Below are positions 17,112-25,281 of a stretch of DNA of 64,000 nt, piece by piece. The stretch's first letter is position 1. Every line of letters starts with the position of its first letter. Where the stretch lies: positions 1 to 64,000 of the forward strand of contig NZ_JAUPED010000001.1 of NCBI RefSeq assembly GCF_030552475.1. Reading direction: 5' to 3'. The position numbers were made by a program, and so were the translations under genes. This stretch comes from Mariniflexile sp. AS56. Lineage in GTDB: Bacteria; Bacteroidota; Bacteroidia; Flavobacteriales; Flavobacteriaceae. A model generated the notes under the pieces. That model was not told the DNA's origin, searched no databases, and worked only from the letters and a program-made list of their open reading frames with translations.

Positions 17112-17897
17112 TTGGAAATTTTCAATGACCTTTTAAAATTCTCTGTAGTTGATATTATAGATGTTATTCTAGTAGCGCTACTACTCTACTACATATACAA
17201 ACTAGTTAAAGGAACCGTTGCTATAAATATTTTTATAGGTATCATTATTATTTATTTAGTGTGGCGTCTTACCAATTTCCTTAATATGGAATTGCTTTCG
17301 GGTATTTTTGGCGGATTTATGAAGGTGGGAATTATTGCCCTTATAGTCGTGTTTCAGCCGGAAATTAGAAAATTTCTTTTAATGGTAGGTTCCACAAACT
17401 TTAGTAAACGCGGAAAAATTTTCAAGCAACTTAAATTCTTAAAAACAGAAACCAGCGACGAAACCAATGTGGATGCTGTACTTTCCGCCTGTATAAAAAT
17501 GGCTAATTCAAGAACGGGGGCTTTAATTGTTTTTGAAAGAAACAACAATTTGGATTTTATAAGCGCTACAGGAGATGAAATGAATATAAAAGTAACCCAA
17601 CCTATTATTGAAAGTATATTTTTCAAGAACAGCCCGTTACACGATGGTGCCATCATTGTTAGTAACAATATTGTAAAGGCAACACGTGTTATTCTACCAT
17701 TAAACAATGAGAAAACCATTCCTAAACGTTTTGGCTTACGCCATAGAGCTGCAATTGGAGTTACCGAAAAAACCGATGCTTTAGCTCTAGCTGTTAGTGA
17801 AGAAACAGGAACTATCTCTTACTTTAAAGATGGTGAGTTTGTTGTTTTTGAAGACAACACCCAACTAAACTTATTGATTAAAAAGGACTTAGCTTAA
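17112..17897 (+). CDS. cdaA: Diadenylate cyclase CdaA (c-di-AMP synthase)
   Basis: Makes the second messenger c-di-AMP from two ATP. Of 261 residues, 1-95 contain three membrane helices and 105-230 the DisA_N cyclase domain, with the catalytic motifs DGA (178-180 in SPLHDGAIIVS) and RHR (210-212 in FGLRHRAAIG). The start is a TTG at 17112; no better in-frame ATG is seen near it, and the N-terminus MEIFNDLLKFSVVDIIDVIL matches CdaA proteins. It follows folP on the same strand; its stop overlaps the convergent ABC exporter stop by 4 bases. In this phylum c-di-AMP probably affects osmotic and envelope homeostasis, which is inference here. Confidence 0.95.
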   Translation: MEIFNDLLKFSVVDIIDVILVALLLYYIYKLVKGTVAINIFIGIIIIYLVWRLTNFLNMELLSGIFGGFMKVGIIALIVVFQPEIRKFLLMVGSTNFSKRGKIFKQLKFLKTETSDETNVDAVLSACIKMANSRTGALIVFERNNNLDFISATGDEMNIKVTQPIIESIFFKNSPLHDGAIIVSNNIVKATRVILPLNNEKTIPKRFGLRHRAAIGVTEKTDALALAVSEETGTISYFKDGEFVVFEDNTQLNLLIKKDLA

Positions 17898-19663
17898 ATA
17901 ACTTCCTCCTTTAAAAACTGCACTTCATATAAATTTTTATAATACCCGTTTTCTTTTTTAAGAAGTTGTGCATGTGTGCCTTCCTCAACAATTTCACCAG
18001 TATCCATCACGATAATTTTGTCTGCTTTTTTAACAGTCGCCAAGCGATGGGCAATAACAATAGAGGTTCTGCCATTGGTCATTTTATCTGTGGCATTTTG
18101 AATGAGTTGTTCGGAATGTGAATCGACAGACGAAGTCGCTTCATCTAAAACCAAAATACTAGGATTGGTTACATAAGCTCTTAAAAACGAAATAAGTTGA
18201 CGCTGTCCTGAAGACAACATAACCCCGCGTTCTTTTACATTATAGTGATAACCACCTGGTAAACTCACAATAAAATCGTGTACTCCAATTTCCTTGGCAG
18301 CTAGTGTAACTTCTGCCTCGGTAATTTCGGGATTATTTAAGGTTATATTGTTTAAAATAGTATCGGCAAACAAAAACACATCTTGTAAAACCACCGCAAT
18401 TTGAGTACGTAGTGAGGCTAAAGTAATCTGTTTTATATTCATACCATCAATAGAAATCACCCCGTCTTTAATTTCATAAAAACGATTTAATAAATTGATA
18501 ATTGTCGATTTTCCTGCACCAGTAGCGCCAACAATGGCAACGGTTTCACCCTGTTTTACATCAAAAGAAATTCCTTTTAAAACATCTTCATCTTCAACAT
18601 AATTAAAAAACACTTTATCGAAATTAATATTGCCTTTAAAGTGCTCCACAACATGCGTGCCCGTATCATCGATATGCGAAGTGGTGTCTAAAATTTTAAA
18701 TACACGGTTTGCGGCAACCATTCCCATTTGAAGGGTATTAAAATTATCGGCCATTTGGCGTAAGGGTCTAAATAACATAGGGATAAACATCACGAAAGCG
18801 ATTAAATCACCTTGAGAGACTTCAGTTCCCTTTAAAACAATGTTTAACCCACCATACCAAGCGATCAAACCAATACTTATAGACGACACTAAATCGGGTA
18901 ACGGAAAGAAAATAGAGTTATACCAAACCGTTTTTAACCATCCCTTTTTATGGCGTTCATTTATGGCTTTAAAGTTTTTATAGTCGATATCTTCACGGGT
19001 AAAAATCTGTAAAATTTTCATCCCTGTTAAGCGCTCTTGTACAAAGGAGTTTAAGTTTGACACTTCATTTCTAACATCTTCAAAAGCTACTTTCATATAC
19101 TTCTGAAAAATTCTAGTTGCATACATTAATAACGGAAGCATGATAAAAACAACTAAACTTAAACGCCAGTTAATATAAACCATCACCCCAAAAACAACAA
19201 TCATGGCGAGTAAATCTCTAAAAATGGTAAACAAACCTTGACCAAAAATATCAGCAATACGCTCCATATCGGTCACCGCTCGGGTTATCAAAACACCTAC
19301 CGAAGAATTATCGTAATACTTCATTTTAAAACTAAGTAAATGATTGAACAGTTTCTCTCGCACATCTTTCACTAAATTCTGCCCTAACCACGCTGCATAA
19401 TATATAAAAGCAAGTTGAAAAATGGTTTGAAAAATTAAAACCGCAAACATAATAAGCACATAAAACATAAAGTCTTTTGGCTCTTTCACAGCAATACTAT
19501 TATCAATAGCATATTTAGTAATGTAAGGTGTTGCTGTGCTTAAAATAGCCAACAAAATAACCAAGGCTACTAAGCTAAAAAAGATCGCTTTGTACGGCTT
19601 TATATATTGAAACAGCCGGTTAAACAATGTGAAATCAAAAATTTTTTCTTTCGCTTTAGTCAT
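17894..19663 (-). CDS. MsbA-like ABC exporter (fused membrane and ATPase domains)
   Basis: Half-transporter of 589 residues that works as a homodimer. Residues 20-325 form the six-helix ABC membrane domain; residues 340-585 are the ATPase with Walker A GATGAGKST (379-387), Q-loop VVLQDVFLFADT, signature LSSGQRQ (483-489), Walker B ILVLDEATSS (503-512) and the H-loop IVIAHRLAT. It resembles lipid A/multidrug exporters; the substrate cannot be told. Its ATG overlaps the truA stop (TAATG), so the two are translationally coupled, truA first. Confidence 0.93.
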   Translation of the reverse strand: MTKAKEKIFDFTLFNRLFQYIKPYKAIFFSLVALVILLAILSTATPYITKYAIDNSIAVKEPKDFMFYVLIMFAVLIFQTIFQLAFIYYAAWLGQNLVKDVREKLFNHLLSFKMKYYDNSSVGVLITRAVTDMERIADIFGQGLFTIFRDLLAMIVVFGVMVYINWRLSLVVFIMLPLLMYATRIFQKYMKVAFEDVRNEVSNLNSFVQERLTGMKILQIFTREDIDYKNFKAINERHKKGWLKTVWYNSIFFPLPDLVSSISIGLIAWYGGLNIVLKGTEVSQGDLIAFVMFIPMLFRPLRQMADNFNTLQMGMVAANRVFKILDTTSHIDDTGTHVVEHFKGNINFDKVFFNYVEDEDVLKGISFDVKQGETVAIVGATGAGKSTIINLLNRFYEIKDGVISIDGMNIKQITLASLRTQIAVVLQDVFLFADTILNNITLNNPEITEAEVTLAAKEIGVHDFIVSLPGGYHYNVKERGVMLSSGQRQLISFLRAYVTNPSILVLDEATSSVDSHSEQLIQNATDKMTNGRTSIVIAHRLATVKKADKIIVMDTGEIVEEGTHAQLLKKENGYYKNLYEVQFLKEEVI

Positions 19664-20406
19664 TATATTTTTATATCGTTTGGATATTCAATTGTTGTTA
19701 AATACAAGGCATGTGCGGGTACCGAAAACCCTGCCTCTCGCCTGTTTTTAGATTTTATAATACTGTGTAAATCGTCCACTTCTAGCTTACCTAAACCAAT
19801 TTGCACCATGGTACCAACAATGGCTCGCACCATGTTTCTTAAAAATCTATCCGCTTTTATTACAAAATGGAGTTCATTATTTTCGAAAAACCAATCTGCT
19901 TGCATGATGTCGCAATTATAGGTTTTAACATCGGTATTAACTTTGGAGAAGCATTGAAAATCTTTATACTGAAATAGAATTTTTGAAGCTTCCTTCATTT
20001 TCTCCACATCCAAAGGTTGCTTCACGTAGTAAGCGTTCTCAAAATTGAAGGCGCTTTTTTGCATGGTTATGCGATACAAATACGTTCTGCTTAAGGCATG
20101 AAAACGCGCATGTGCATCGGCCCTAGCTTCAAAAACAGTTTGAATGGCAATATCTTTTGGTAAAAACGAATTGAGTTTAAAAGTTAGATTCACTTCATTA
20201 AAAACAATATCGGTATCAAAATGCGCGAACATTTGTTTACCATGCACCCCCGTATCGGTTCTGCCAGCTCCCATTATAGCAACGGTTTCCTTTAAAAGTA
20301 AAGACAAAGCATTTTCAATAACTTCTTGTACAGAAATGGCTTTGGGTTGTTTTTGCCAACCATGATAGGCAGCACCATTATAAGAAAGTTCTATAAAATA
20401 TCGCAA
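19663..20406 (-). CDS. truA: tRNA pseudouridine(38-40) synthase TruA
   Basis: Converts uridines 38-40 in the anticodon arm of tRNAs to pseudouridine. The 247-residue protein shows the catalytic Asp51 in GAGRTDTGVHGKQMFAHFD, the N-terminal YNGAAYHGWQKQP strand, the ARFHALSRTYLYRI segment and FLRNMVRAIVGTMVQIG, all family hallmarks. It overlaps the downstream exporter gene by one base. Confidence 0.96.
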   Translation of the reverse strand: MRYFIELSYNGAAYHGWQKQPKAISVQEVIENALSLLLKETVAIMGAGRTDTGVHGKQMFAHFDTDIVFNEVNLTFKLNSFLPKDIAIQTVFEARADAHARFHALSRTYLYRITMQKSAFNFENAYYVKQPLDVEKMKEASKILFQYKDFQCFSKVNTDVKTYNCDIMQADWFFENNELHFVIKADRFLRNMVRAIVGTMVQIGLGKLEVDDLHSIIKSKNRREAGFSVPAHALYLTTIEYPNDIKI

Positions 20407-20528
20407 TTTGTATCTATACTTTTAATGAAAAGCAAAGATAGGCAGTTTTGTCATTCCACCGAAGGCATGAATCTTAATTAAATATTAAAATAGTTCTTTG
20501 AGCGTCACCCGAAAAGACTCGGAACTTT

Positions 20529-20669
20529 TCATTCCTTAAACACAGCATTTCCAATTTCATTAATATAAATAGTATGCATTTGTATTCCTTGAAATACTTG
20601 TATGCTCTTTAAAGGCAAATCATCACCTTTATTTATATCGACTGGTCCCTTCTTGAGTTGAAATACAAG
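20529..20669 (-). pseudogene. Possible gene remnant
   Basis: A 47-codon open frame without a start codon, running from the stop at 20670-20672 to the stop at 20529-20531. It reads LVFQLKKGPVDINKGDDLPL and then SIQVFQGIQMHTIYINEIGN. The residue pattern looks protein-like, unlike a random AT-rich frame, but I do not recognise a family. It may be the decayed 3' end of a lost gene in the 296-base gap between truA and the DUF2007 gene. The rest of that gap (20407-20702) shows nothing else. Confidence 0.3.
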
Positions 20670-20702
20670 CTAAATGTTTTGACCTATAACTCTTCAGAAA
20701 TA

Positions 20703-20933
20703 TTAATCTAAACTTAAACTCCCGTTATTGTAATCATCAAGAATGTTTTTCGCTTTTTCAAAATATTCTTCATGGATTCTAAGTGTTACGGAATTAAATC
20801 CTCCTGAAGTTACTACTATAGGTTCAATACTCGCCATTAATTGATTCGGCACAAAAACCTGAATATCTTCACTTTCCAATAAATTTATAACAATCATTGT
20901 TTCCTCTACACTTCCTCTAAAGATATCAACCAT
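20703..20933 (-). CDS. DUF2007 putative signal-transducing protein
   Basis: A 76-residue cytosolic protein of the DUF2007 family (a small ferredoxin-like fold, also found fused to PII-type or other domains). Seen: VDIFRGSVEETMIVINLLES at the start, a central VTSGGFNSVTLRIHEE strand and a C-terminal helix ending AKNILDDYNNG. Length is typical of the stand-alone form. The function is not known experimentally. Confidence 0.8.
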   Translation of the reverse strand: MVDIFRGSVEETMIVINLLESEDIQVFVPNQLMASIEPIVVTSGGFNSVTLRIHEEYFEKAKNILDDYNNGSLSLD

Positions 20934-21115
20934 AAGTCCAATTTTTTAAATATTTAGTTTGCTTTCAGCCAGAACAACTAATATAGTATTCAGTTTTAAC
21001 ACTTTAACGAATTTAGATTATTTTCTCACAAAATCAAAACAAAGCGTTTTATTAGTTTACAGCCTTTTTAAATGAATTATCAATAACTTTACAAACTACA
21101 TTATAGTTATAATTC

Positions 21116-21607
21116 ATGATAAAAATATTACTTCTTTCAGATACACACAGCCATATAGACGACAGCATATTGAAGCATGTGAAACAAGCTGATGAAATTT
21201 GGCATGCCGGTGATATAGGCGATTTAAAAGTAACCGATGCCATTAAAGCTTTAAAACCCTTACGTGCTGTTTGGGGAAATATAGATGAATCTAAAATTAG
21301 AGGCGAATTTCCAGAAAACAATCGGTTTATGTGTGAAGGTGTCGATGTGTGGATTACACATATTGGCGGTTATCCGGGTGCTTATAATGTGCGTGTGCGT
21401 GATGAAATAAGAGCAAACCCACCTAAACTTTTTATTAGTGGCCATTCTCATATTTTAAAAGTAATGCCCGATAAAAAACTAAATTTATTACACATGAATC
21501 CTGGAGCAGTTGGTAAACACGGGTTTCATAAAGTGAGGACCATGCTTCGTTTTACGATCGATGGTTCAAAAATTGATAATTTAGAAGTGATAGAATTTCC
21601 TAAATAA
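21116..21607 (+). CDS. YfcE/MJ0936-type metallophosphoesterase
   Basis: A 163-residue calcineurin-like phosphoesterase. Metal ligands are all visible in family order: D8 and H10 (LLSDTHSHID), the GDIGD motif, GNIDE, a THIGG motif and SGHSHILK near residue 115. Members of this small family hydrolyse phosphodiesters such as bis-pNPP in vitro and mostly lack a known physiological substrate. It is a monocistronic gene. Confidence 0.92.
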   Translation: MIKILLLSDTHSHIDDSILKHVKQADEIWHAGDIGDLKVTDAIKALKPLRAVWGNIDESKIRGEFPENNRFMCEGVDVWITHIGGYPGAYNVRVRDEIRANPPKLFISGHSHILKVMPDKKLNLLHMNPGAVGKHGFHKVRTMLRFTIDGSKIDNLEVIEFPK

Positions 21608-21723
21608 CACAAAAAAACAGTATACAAAGCGTATTTCTTTCCAAATTATCGCAACTTTATGTTAATATTTCCCCAAAGGCTAGCATTCATTGGCTCAGAT
21701 TATGACATTCAATTCATAAATTG

Positions 21724-21731
21724 TAGTTTTG
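21724..21731 (+). promoter_or_regulatory. -7 promoter element for the FKBP gene
   Basis: TAGTTTTG fits TAnnTTTG and lies 32 bases upstream of the ATG at 21764. It is the best promoter match in this gap. Confidence 0.5.
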
Positions 21732-21763
21732 TACCTATTTAAAAACAGTAAACATAATTATTT

Positions 21764-22192
21764 ATGAGTCAAGTAAAAGAGAATGATACCGTAAAAGTTC
21801 ATTACACAGGAAAATTAAGCAATGGTCAAATTTTTGACAGTTCACTAGATAGAGAACCGTTAGAAATAAGTTTAGGCCAAGGCATGTTGATTCCTGGTTT
21901 TGAAAAAGGAATGGTAAACATGACGGTTAATGAGAAAAAAACAATTAATATTCCTGTAGCTGAAGCGTACGGTGATATTCAACAAGAATTGTTTCACGAA
22001 GTTAAGAAAGACCAACTACCTCCGGATATGACTCCAGAAGTAGGTATGGGATTAGCTTCAAAAAACCCTGACGGTACTGAAGTGCAATTTCGCGTAGCAG
22101 AAGTTCATGAAGAACACATTATTATAGATGCTAATCACCCATTAGCAGGACAAGATTTAACGTTCGATTTAGAACTTCTCGAAATCAAATAA
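21764..22192 (+). CDS. FKBP-type peptidyl-prolyl isomerase, SlyD-like
   Basis: A 142-residue prolyl isomerase/chaperone. Residues 1-60 show the split FKBP domain (VKVHYTGKLSNGQIFDSS, PLEISLGQGMLIPGFEKGM), residues about 70-125 the inserted flap domain of SlyD-type proteins (PVAEAYGDIQQELFHEV), and the end DANHPLAGQDLTFDLELLEI closes the FKBP fold. Unlike E. coli SlyD there is no His/Cys-rich metal-binding tail. No signal peptide, so cytoplasmic. It is followed by a strong terminator. Confidence 0.93.
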   Translation: MSQVKENDTVKVHYTGKLSNGQIFDSSLDREPLEISLGQGMLIPGFEKGMVNMTVNEKKTINIPVAEAYGDIQQELFHEVKKDQLPPDMTPEVGMGLASKNPDGTEVQFRVAEVHEEHIIIDANHPLAGQDLTFDLELLEIK

Positions 22193-22215
22193 CATTTTAC
22201 TTAGGTAGAAGGTAA

Positions 22216-22244
22216 AAAGTCTGGATATACTCCAGACTTTTTTT
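22216..22244 (+). terminator. Rho-independent terminator of the FKBP gene
   Basis: AAAGTCTGGA (22216-22225), loop TATAC, TCCAGACTTT (22231-22240), then TTTT: a 10-bp perfect stem with T-run, 24 bases past the stop. Confidence 0.9.
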
Positions 22245-22320
22245 ATGCCTTATTTTGAAGGTATTACATTGTGAATTAATCGAAATTAGTTCAAACCGGC
22301 ACTAAAAGTTCTAAACATAA

Positions 22321-22348
22321 AAAACCCAAAGCTTTCACTTTGGGTTTT
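22321..22348 (-). terminator. Rho-independent terminator of the DUF4293 gene
   Basis: AAAACCCAAAG (22321-22331) pairs with CTTTGGGTTTT (22338-22348) around a 6-base loop. On the minus strand it ends in a T-run, about 30 bases past the DUF4293 stop. Confidence 0.85.
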
Positions 22349-22378
22349 AACGCACTAATACTACTAAGATATTAGGTT

Positions 22379-22789
22379 TTATCGTAATCGATCTACAGAT
22401 TTTACGAGATCTTCATCCTTCTTGATGGCCTTATTGGCTAGGGCCAAAAACACGATAGAAACAATAGGAAGAAGCATCCCAATACCTTTCTCAGAAACCG
22501 CCGTCTCTCCAGATACATTTAGAGATTGATATACAAAAAGTCCTAGTAAAATAAAGTTTAATATGATGTTAAGTCGTCCCAACATAAATTGAGACTTCCT
22601 GTTTTTATACTTAAATATAGTAATTATCGATAATAATGCCGACCCAAGAAACAATCCTAGATACTGCACATTATCTTTTGCATACATGATAACGTCATCA
22701 TTTGTAACCCATAAATGTAATACAAAAATTAACCCCGCAGACACGAGTGCTGCGAGAAAAAGGTATACGGTTTGAATGCGTTGTAACAT
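22379..22789 (-). CDS. DUF4293 family membrane protein
   Basis: A 136-residue membrane protein found throughout Bacteroidota, function unknown. The start chosen is the ATG at 22789, because the family typically begins with M-x-QRIQT-x-YL and this gives MLQRIQTVYLFLAALVS. The longer frame to 22897 adds 36 residues that do not look like family sequence. Four hydrophobic segments are visible (about 7-27, 42-58, 70-92, 108-125), and the tail is charged (KAIKKDEDLVKSVDRLR). It is divergent from rho. Confidence 0.88.
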   Translation of the reverse strand: MLQRIQTVYLFLAALVSAGLIFVLHLWVTNDDVIMYAKDNVQYLGLFLGSALLSIITIFKYKNRKSQFMLGRLNIILNFILLGLFVYQSLNVSGETAVSEKGIGMLLPIVSIVFLALANKAIKKDEDLVKSVDRLR

Positions 22790-22986
22790 ATGTTTTTTAA
22801 ATACTTCAAGGCAAAAATAATGGTTTCTTTTGGAAAATAAATGTAAAAAATTAAAATAAAGTCGTATAATTGCAGTAATAATCCCCAACAACCACACATA
22901 GAGGTTGTTAATTCTTCAGAATAAAATTCATTTTTTTTCAGAATAGTTCAAATTTATATTCGAAACACATTTTATATTAAACATCA

Positions 22987-24642
22987 ATGTTTGAAATTTC
23001 ACAATTAAACGAAAAGAAGCTCTCTGAATTACAAGAGATTGCGCAAAAATTGAACGTCCCAAAATACCGTTCCCTTAAAAAAGCAGATCTAGTTTACCAG
23101 ATACTAGACCAGCAAGCTACTGACCCAAAAGCGGTGGAAGCCGTAATAGCGCCTGCATCACAACCTGAGGCTCCTGCCCCAGAAAAAAAGATAGTTAAAA
23201 AACCAAGACAACGCGTTGTAAAACCCGCTAAAAATGCCCCTATAAAACAGGAATCACAACCTGTAGTTGAAAAAGTTGTGGCGCCTACTGTTGAAAAAAC
23301 AGAGACCGCACCTCAAGAAACTAAAGAAATAAAAAAACCGGTTAACACCCCTAAACCTAGAGCTCCAAAAGAACGCACTAACGATAACCAATCTAAACCT
23401 GCGAATCAAAAAAGAGACCACAACCAGAATCAGCCTCAAAAAAATCAACATAAAAACCAAAAAAATGGTAATGTTGACGCTGGTAACAAAGATACTAGAA
23501 ACCGTTACCGTGAACCTGATTTCGAATTCGATGCCATTATTGAAAGTGAAGGTGTTTTAGATGTAATGCAAGATGGATATGGATTTTTACGTTCATCTGA
23601 TTACAACTATTTATCATCTCCAGATGATATTTATGTATCACAATCGCAAATTCGTTTATTTGGTTTAAAGAAAGGTGATACTGTTTTAGGAAACGTAAGA
23701 CCACCAAAAGAAGGTGAGAAATATTTCCCTTTAATTAAGGTAATAAGAATTAATGGCCAAAAACCAGAAGTTGTTAGAGACCGTGTATCTTTCGAACATT
23801 TAACACCATTATTTCCTCAAGAGAAATTCAATTTAGCTGAAAAACAAAGCACCATTTCTACACGAATTATGGATTTGTTTTCTCCTATTGGAAAAGGACA
23901 ACGTGGTATGATTGTATCACAGCCAAAAACGGGTAAAACCATGTTACTTAAAGATGTTGCGAACGCTATTGCGGCCAACCACCCTGAAGTATATTTAATG
24001 ATCTTACTTATTGATGAGCGTCCGGAAGAGGTTACCGACATGCAACGTAATGTACGTGGTGAGGTGATATCTTCAACCTTTGATAAAGAAGCACACGAGC
24101 ATGTTAAAATCGCCGATATTGTTCTTGAAAAAGCAAAACGATTGGTAGAATGTGGGCATGATGTAGTGATTCTTTTAGATTCTATTACACGTTTGGCAAG
24201 AGCTTATAATACTGTACAACCAGCCTCTGGAAAAATATTAAGTGGTGGTGTAGATGCGAATGCATTACACAAACCAAAACGTTTTTTCGGTGCAGCTCGT
24301 AATATAGAAAATGGTGGATCTTTAACCATTATAGCTACAGCACTTACCGAAACTGGTTCTAAAATGGACGAAGTAATTTTCGAAGAATTTAAAGGAACAG
24401 GTAACATGGAACTACAGTTAGATAGAAAAATATCTAACCGTCGTATATTCCCTGCTATCGATTTAACATCTTCAAGCACGCGTCGTGACGATTTATTATT
24501 AGATGAAAACACCATACAACGTATGTGGGTAATGCGCAAATACCTTGCGGATATGAACCCGGTTGAAGCTATGGAATTCATAAACGATCGTTTCAGACAA
24601 ACTAGAAACAACGAAGAGTTTTTAATATCCATGAATGGATAA
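22987..24642 (+). CDS. rho: Transcription termination factor Rho with long disordered insert
   Basis: Hexameric RNA-dependent ATPase that ends transcription. Of 551 residues, 8-42 are the Rho_N helical domain ([20 protein letters not shown]). Residues about 43-178 are an insert very rich in K, P, Q, N and E with no predicted fold. Residues 180-255 are the RNA-binding OB domain ([20 protein letters not shown]), and 260-551 the RecA-type ATPase with Walker A SQPKTGKT (311-318), [12 protein letters not shown] and Walker [18 protein letters not shown]. coli Rho has 419 residues, so the extra length is the insert. Such inserts occur across Bacteroidota; in Bacteroides one has been linked to condensate formation. 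It is transcribed alone and divergent from DUF4293. Confidence 0.97.
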   Translation: MFEISQLNEKKLSELQEIAQKLNVPKYRSLKKADLVYQILDQQATDPKAVEAVIAPASQPEAPAPEKKIVKKPRQRVVKPAKNAPIKQESQPVVEKVVAPTVEKTETAPQETKEIKKPVNTPKPRAPKERTNDNQSKPANQKRDHNQNQPQKNQHKNQKNGNVDAGNKDTRNRYREPDFEFDAIIESEGVLDVMQDGYGFLRSSDYNYLSSPDDIYVSQSQIRLFGLKKGDTVLGNVRPPKEGEKYFPLIKVIRINGQKPEVVRDRVSFEHLTPLFPQEKFNLAEKQSTISTRIMDLFSPIGKGQRGMIVSQPKTGKTMLLKDVANAIAANHPEVYLMILLIDERPEEVTDMQRNVRGEVISSTFDKEAHEHVKIADIVLEKAKRLVECGHDVVILLDSITRLARAYNTVQPASGKILSGGVDANALHKPKRFFGAARNIENGGSLTIIATALTETGSKMDEVIFEEFKGTGNMELQLDRKISNRRIFPAIDLTSSSTRRDDLLLDENTIQRMWVMRKYLADMNPVEAMEFINDRFRQTRNNEEFLISMNG

Positions 24643-24674
24643 CATTATAACTAAACATTAAACTAAACTTAAAA

Positions 24675-24704
24675 AGCCTTAACAAATTTGTTAAGGCTAT
24701 TTTA
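24675..24704. terminator. Bidirectional terminator between rho and a convergent gene
   Basis: AGCCTTAACAAA (24675-24686) is followed directly by TTTGTTAAGGCT (24687-24698), a perfect 24-base palindrome. T-rich sequence follows on both strands (ATTTTAATT on plus, TTTTTAAG on minus), serving rho and the convergent gene at 24732. Confidence 0.8.
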
Positions 24705-24731
24705 ATTCTAAACTATAATAACTTATAATTT

Positions 24732-25091
24732 CTATTGATTTAAAAGATCTCTATACTCTTTTAAGTCTGATATGTTTATTTTGTTATTTAGGTTCTTTAT
24801 AAGTGCGATTAAGTATTTTAAGCTTTCAACAGGTTCGTTTTCTGTTTCAACTTCAACACCCGCTTCCTCTTCATCATCCTCATCAACAAGCATTGGTATT
24901 AAAAACGAGTCATTCGCTTCAATATGCTCATAAGTAAGTCTTAAAACCTTTACTACTAAAGGGATTTGCTCTTCTAAGGCATAAGTTCTTAACTCTTTAA
25001 TATCGTTAATTAATGTATCTGTATTGATGCCCGTTTTATCAAGATCATTCAGAATTTTATCAATTAATTTATGTGCTGCTCTATTTTCCAA
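24732..25091 (-). CDS. Conserved hypothetical helical acidic protein
   Basis: A 119-residue cytosolic protein I cannot assign to a characterised family. It is almost entirely helical and acidic. MENRAAHKLIDKILNDLDK opens it, an acidic run DEDDEEEAGVEVETENE (about 70-87) forms a hinge, and a C-terminal helix ends in EYRDLLNQ. No signal peptide, cysteine motif or catalytic signature is visible. Codon use resembles the neighbouring core genes. It ends facing rho, sharing the terminator palindrome. Confidence 0.7.
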   Translation of the reverse strand: MENRAAHKLIDKILNDLDKTGINTDTLINDIKELRTYALEEQIPLVVKVLRLTYEHIEANDSFLIPMLVDEDDEEEAGVEVETENEPVESLKYLIALIKNLNNKINISDLKEYRDLLNQ

Positions 25092-25281
25092 AAGGGTGAT
25101 ATTTATGTGAATAATTAATTTAAATGTGTTTGCAAATTTAAGTTTTAAAAAATCAAAAAAGGCATTTTATTTAATGATTTATAATCTTAATTTTAATTAT
25201 TTCGCAAAGTGTTATTTTAGATACTATCCCAATAAAGGCCTCTCATTTCTAGACGTTTTATTAAAGATGCTATGGCTGTTT

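Noticed and set aside
22790-22897. N-terminal extension of DUF4293
   Set aside because: The added 36 residues are not family-like and the inner ATG fits the conserved QRIQT start.
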